This document shows positions 6,936 through 10,883 of a stretch of 10,883 nucleotides of DNA, piece after piece. Where the stretch lies: assembly GCA_900404475.1 (NCBI GenBank), contig OUQQ01000657.1, forward strand, positions 1,600-12,482, in the 5' to 3' direction. Each line of letters opens with the position of its first letter. Position 1 is the first letter of the stretch. The position numbers were made by a program, and so were the translations under genes. This DNA is from Spongospora subterranea. Taxonomy: Eukaryota; Endomyxa; Phytomyxea; Plasmodiophorida; Plasmodiophoridae. Under the pieces are notes generated by a model that searched no databases, was not told the DNA's origin, and saw only the letters and a list, made by a program, of their open reading frames with translations.

Positions 6936-9893
6936 TTAATGTCTAGTTGGATCTGTTTTCTTCTTCACTTGATATACAACAGTTTGAATTGGGACAAGTT
7001 CTTCAATGAGAGAAGGACTAGAACCCAACGATGGATCGCGTAAGATCTCATCAAAACGTTGATAATACATCAGAAAATGCATGAGAGTGCGTCTTAAAAT
7101 AGAGTCCTCCCATCGATTTTCAGTACCATTGGCGGTGAACTGCCCATTGCAAAGGTTATTGCACAGATCGTCGATACCTATTACGTATATCAGGCACGAC
7201 GAGACAACAAACCAGCATTGAATACCCTGTCGCCATCGTAAAGCAAAAGTTTTGACTATACTCATCGTATCAGATGGGTCTACCTCATTAGAAGACGACT
7301 ACCACACAATCAGTCCAAACGAGAGGCTATAAAAAATACTTACATCAGCTTTCTTAACATATGAAACAATTCGTCGGAATTCTTCTTGAGACTGAAGTAT
7401 TGATTCAGCAAATGCGATGACATGTTGGTCAGCTAATAGTTCGAAAGCGACAGATTCATCAGACCCATTCTGTAAAATAAAAACTCTATCAACTTTAAAC
7501 AGGCATACGACAAAAACTTACCACCGATTTTAACTCGAATGAGATATGTTGAAGTTGATTAATGAGAAACACCAGTCGATCCCTAGAAAAAAATCAGCAA
7601 ATTCAGAAAGATAGTTAGAACAGCGTAAACAGCGTACCGAGTGGGCAAGGATGAAGCTATTTGGTTCAGCACAGACACGAAATCGTTGCGTATCCGAGAT
7701 AAACTCGATCGAATAATCTCGTCGCTAAGAAGATGGTTAAGAACCCGCTAGACAAAATAAAAGCTGTTTTAAACCTTTTGAAAGGAGAAGAATTAAGTGT
7801 TACAAGAGCATGACAGAGGGCCCCGAATCTAAAACCATTTAGTATAGCAACCTGACATAAAGAGCAGGTTCATCAGCGACCTTCGCGACAAGAAATGAAC
7901 CGAGTTAACAGAGCAGTCTGAGCTGTTTGCTTTGAAACTGGTTAGACTCGCAAGGTGGGCATCGAATAATATCTGAACAAGGCTTAATATTACATTGCTT
8001 TTCACCCAAATTCTACTTACTTTGAACCGAGGCCAAATTAGCAAATTGAATCGATCAAACATATGGTCCAGGAAAGTCATCGTCTACGCAGAAATGAAAC
8101 TTCTCTTCAGAGTAAAGGGAACCCAACTCACCGTTGTACTCTTCCGATCTAGAAGCGCTTTCCTGTGTTTATCACAAACACGAACCTACGATGCTGAGTT
8201 GTGGGAAATGTGTTCAGCAACATCATTATTCGAATTACCGTTAGTACTACACCAATGATGTCATACGACGAAGCAAGATATTGTTCAAGCTCTGTCTGGA
8301 TAAGACCTAACTCATAGATTGAGAAAAATTACGTAATCACAATGATAGTGACAGTACCAATAGACTTTGTAAATATTGGAGTAAATAAGTTACGATTATC
8401 AAAAAATTCAGATATGTACTGATACTCGGAAGCAGCGGAATTAACCAAGAGGTGCAGGTTAGAATCCCAAACGTCTTCCCATGCAAGTGGTTGATCATTA
8501 TCATTACTGAACCCAGGATTAAAAGATGGGCCTATAAGTACCTACTGGCATATCAGCGGAAGCAGAACTTTCAAAAAAGGGACTTACATTGCCCCTTTGT
8601 CCAAGGGTAAGTACACTCAATAGATGTTGTTCCGTTTTCTTTGTTCCAAATAAACTTCCAGTTTTGGACAGTTCTGCGCACAGCAAATCTGTCTTATCAG
8701 CAACCGGTGCTGCACCCTACAATGGTGGCAATTGAACCATTTTGAAACGCAAGCCCCGAGTTGTTTGTTCACCTTCTTCCCGGAGCGTTTCAGTTGGATT
8801 GACCGTAAATCTTCTATATACCCATGGAAAAAGCTTGACAACAGTGCCGACACTGCGTTCGAATAAAAATTTATCACCTGAAAACAGCGTTGCCTTAACA
8901 AGAGTTCACATCAAAAACATTTTGTCAACCTCAAGAGCGATTGGCTTGGCATGTTCGGATAAAAACTCATTGAAGTATTTGAATTTTAGAAGCACCTGTT
9001 GCCTGACTTGAATGTTGGTTTTTGCCTTCTGCAACGCCTGTATTTTCTGCAGAAGAAACTGCCGGATACGTGCTACCTTTGAGTAAAAGGTGAGAAAAAA
9101 GCATGATAAATAATCAAGGAACAGACAGCTTTCTGAGTGAGTGTTTGCACATGTTCAGCCGTTTCCGAAAGGGACGGATGTGGATGTGGACTACGAAGAT
9201 ATTCAATCTTCGCATTCAGTTGAACCAAATGATCGGCGTAGCGCTCATCGATGGGATCAGTACAAATTCCCCTTGAACCGATCAGTGTCAAACGAAGTTT
9301 CAGGTCCACAAAGCACAGCGGTACTTGACTAAGTCTGGGCTGATTACAACGACGTTGATGAAGAGCGATAGTTTGCGTTCCGCCGCTCTTCGATTCTTTA
9401 ACTTCACATTCATTGATAGGCTCTATACATGCAGACTTACTGTGTGTGAATCAATATTACTATCGTTCGTACCTCAACTTGCAACTTCTTTATATCTGAG
9501 CTGATACCACCTAAGCTTTCTTGGAAACCCCTTAGCCTAAGAACGTTGGTCTCAGAACATGTACCGTCAAAATGCTGATCCTAACATTGTTTCCATGCTC
9601 TCCAGAATTGAGTCACAGGTCTTGATTTCATGAAATAGGTCAGCAACGCAATCCGCGTTTTGTACAACTGTTGATGAGAGTCGGCAAACGTTTTTTTACC
9701 CCGAATAAAGCCTACATTGGTCGACAGCGAATGTCTCAGCTGCTTTGAGCTGTTCTTCGATCTGGCTCGAATATTGCCGTAAATCCACCCCCTCTGCCAG
9801 CGCTTTCCGGACGTGTGCATCGGACTGAAACGCCGAGATATCATCCTCAATGCCAGTTAAATCGATATCGTCTTCGAGTCCCGATCGGTCCAT
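6936..9893 (-). CDS. VPS52: VPS52, GARP/EARP tethering subunit (complete, 19 exons)
   Basis: VPS52 is a core subunit of GARP (with Vps51, Vps53, Vps54) and EARP, which tether endosome-derived carriers at the trans-Golgi and recycling endosomes. Exons run from 9893: 9716-9893, 9586-9667, 9473-9536, 9325-9422, 9127-9271, 8930-9076, 8773-8877, 8588-8716, 8358-8541, 8239-8306, 8132-8185, 8021-8083, 7881-7972, 7804-7828, 7638-7747, 7522-7582, 7344-7469, 7185-7283, 6936-7139. All 18 introns are 45-60 nt GT-AG and all phases agree, giving 677 residues (human about 723). Landmarks: ALAEGVDLRQYSSQIEEQL near residue 40, coiled-coil-like EIKTCDSILESMETML, SLSMNVKLKNRRAAERKL, RIRQFLLQKIQ, LLIWPRFK, RLVFLIN, and the C-terminal HFLMYYQRFDEIL. 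The start is the ATG at 9891-9893, ahead of an acidic leader typical of the family. Exon 14 is a 25 nt microexon. The gene is shown intact. Confidence 0.95.
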
Positions 9894-10125
9894 GATGGAA
9901 TCGCATCAAAGGCCACCAATGTGCTACTACTGCCCCAGACAAACTGGCTTATCACGTGTTGCCATGCACTAAGATAACTTGACACGCGCGGCAAAAAAGT
10001 GATCGAGCACGGAGATTCCCTTGTTGTTATTCTGAACACTTGCTGTACAGTGTACAGCGAAAGGCTGCTCCGGGTTGTTGACGTGTGTACGGACTACACT
10101 GAGAACAGGGCCAACAGGCATTAAA
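9894..10125. promoter_or_regulatory. Divergent promoter region between VPS52 and the next gene
   Basis: This 232 bp region separates the VPS52 start (minus strand) from the inferred start of the plus-strand gene at 10126, so it should carry both promoters. It contains a perfect CACGTG E-box at 9953-9958 and a 17 bp palindrome at 10042-10058. I see no clear TATA box and no coding exon that joins in phase. The regulatory role is inferred from position. Confidence 0.5.
10042..10058. promoter_or_regulatory. 17 bp perfect palindrome, candidate protein-binding site
   Basis: GCTGTACA and TGTACAGC are exact inverted copies around a single central G. The site lies 68 bp before the inferred ATG at 10126 and about 150 bp from the VPS52 ATG. 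Eight-base arms in an intergenic region suggest a site for a dimeric transcription factor, but no factor can be named. Confidence 0.4.
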
Positions 10126-10883
10126 ATGATGTCGATGTGTGGCTGTGTGGACGACGCCCTACCGTCTTCACTCGAACATCACACCATTGCTCAATGACCC
10201 TGCCAAGGGTACTGGCCAAAAATCCGACACGTTTTGGGACCGAGTTATTGTGCCAGAGTCGAAGCGTTTTCTGTGTCAGAAAGGTGATAACTCTTCCAGT
10301 TTGAGCGAAAAAATTCTCTGCAAGTTCGTCACCAAGGCATCCGATCTATCATCAAATACGTTCAAAAGCAGTTGGAGTTCAAAACCGCCTTGGTCTCGGG
10401 CTCGGAAAGCCGCATCTATTGCTAAAAAGACAACTTGAAAATCGTTTCCAGAAGCAAGAGGCAACGACATCCAGCCGCTGGTGTGGAGACGTTGAAAAAT
10501 ATTGGACGTCCTGTAATGGCGCGGACGACAGCCGCCAGGATACGCACAACCACAAAAAAGACAATGTCGTCAATATGGACGAAACCTTGCAGTGTTCTAC
10601 AGATCCGATTGATTACTTGAAGCGAGTTGGAACGTTGGTTCCTGTAGAAAATGTGGCTGTTTTTGCGAATCTTCTAGCATCGCGGCTATTGCCTCAATTT
10701 ATCATCGACACAGGGGTGTTCGGGGCCGACCTGATGAAACAATTGCGTTGAACAAACCCATCAACGCGCATGTACATAAGGCATACTTTGATTTCAGATT
10801 GCAAACTATCAAAAACCTGATTGCGAAACAGCTGGCCGCGGTAGGGTGTTTACCGTTCCGCGAGAGGATCTATTCGCAATGAT
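10126..10883 (+). CDS. Unrecognised spliced gene, possibly continuing past the right edge
   Basis: Phase-consistent exons are 10126-10146, 10208-10283, 10325-10392, 10452-10633 and 10678-10840, with introns of 61, 41, 59 and 44 nt. A GTAGGG donor at 10841 would continue the gene outside the window; without it the frame stops at 10880-10882. The first exon (MMSMCGC) is the weakest part. The rest reads as a soluble, helix-rich protein: SDTFWDRVIVPESKRFLCQK, then GIRSIIKYVQKQLEFKTAL, a polar segment rich in Asp, Asn and His, then TDPIDYLKRVGTIAAIASIY, GRPDETIALNKPINAHVHK and AYFDFRLQTIKNLIAKQLAA. I do not recognise the family. The long frames at 10139-10438 and 10419-10751 each contain part of these exons, but only splicing joins all the protein-like segments. 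Confidence 0.6.

Noticed and set aside
7140..7184. Hydrophobic insertion near the VPS52 C-terminus
   Set aside because: Bases 7140-7184 form a 45 nt in-frame intron; removing it restores the expected spacing to the FTANGT segment.
8139..8150. A 12-base match to the end of the common Illumina adapter (CTCTTCCGATCT)
   Set aside because: It lies inside VPS52 exon 11 (8132-8185), which is in frame (LLDRKSTT), flanked by proper splice sites and in the right place in the protein. The flanking bases do not continue the adapter. Coincidence is the better reading, though a read check would settle it.
8084..8238. A 98 nt intron, or a 23 nt mini-intron, in VPS52
   Set aside because: Two ordinary introns (8186-8238 and 8084-8131) around a 54 nt exon keep phase and give a better match to the family (LTVRV before the WPRF region).
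1..10883. tRNA, rRNA, CRISPR array, transposon or viral insertion
   Set aside because: I found no cloverleaf, no spaced repeats, no transposase or integrase motif and no terminal repeats other than the assembly duplication.

Overview
The window reads as a piece of a compact, intron-dense eukaryotic nuclear genome, most likely an early-diverging fungus or close relative (chytrid, aphelid or rozellid grade). Three points support this: one gene pairs a fungal-type chitin-binding domain (CBM18) with a NodB/CE4 deacetylase fold; the VPS28 and VPS52 homologues are complete and collinear with the opisthokont proteins; and nearly every intron I could place is a 44-66 nt GT-AG intron. Simple ORFs are therefore misleading here. 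Most real exons are 25-200 nt, and several apparent frameshifts disappear once a ~50 nt intron is removed. All splice models were made by eye from frame, phase, splice sites and remembered family alignments. No search was run.

Layout, left to right. 1-618 (+): the 3' end of an unrecognised gene. 730-1683 (+): VPS28, a subunit of ESCRT-I, in seven exons. 2039-3199 (+): a secreted CBM18 protein with a NodB-like domain that has lost most catalytic residues, in four exons. 3242-3742 (+): an uncharacterised spliced gene whose start I cannot place. 3766-4500 (-): an unrecognised 222-residue protein, ending 23 bp from its convergent neighbour. About 4667-6512 (+): a gene with a cupin domain followed by a linker and a complete Nudix box; its first exons are uncertain. 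6936-9893 (-): VPS52, a subunit of the GARP/EARP tethering complexes, in 19 exons with 18 introns. 10126 to the window end (+): an unrecognised spliced gene that may run off the edge.

The clearest anomaly is technical. A perfect 209 bp tandem duplication (5682-5890 and 5892-6100) is separated by a single N inside the cupin-Nudix gene. It looks like two contigs that overlap but were joined through an N instead of merged. Collapsing one copy leaves a continuous reading frame.

The functional themes are membrane trafficking (VPS28 at endosomal sorting, VPS52 at endosome-to-Golgi tethering) and chitin binding outside the cell. No operon logic applies. VPS52 and the rightmost gene diverge from a 232 bp intergenic region that holds a 17 bp palindrome and an E-box. 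I saw no tRNA, rRNA, CRISPR array, transposase or prokaryotic element.
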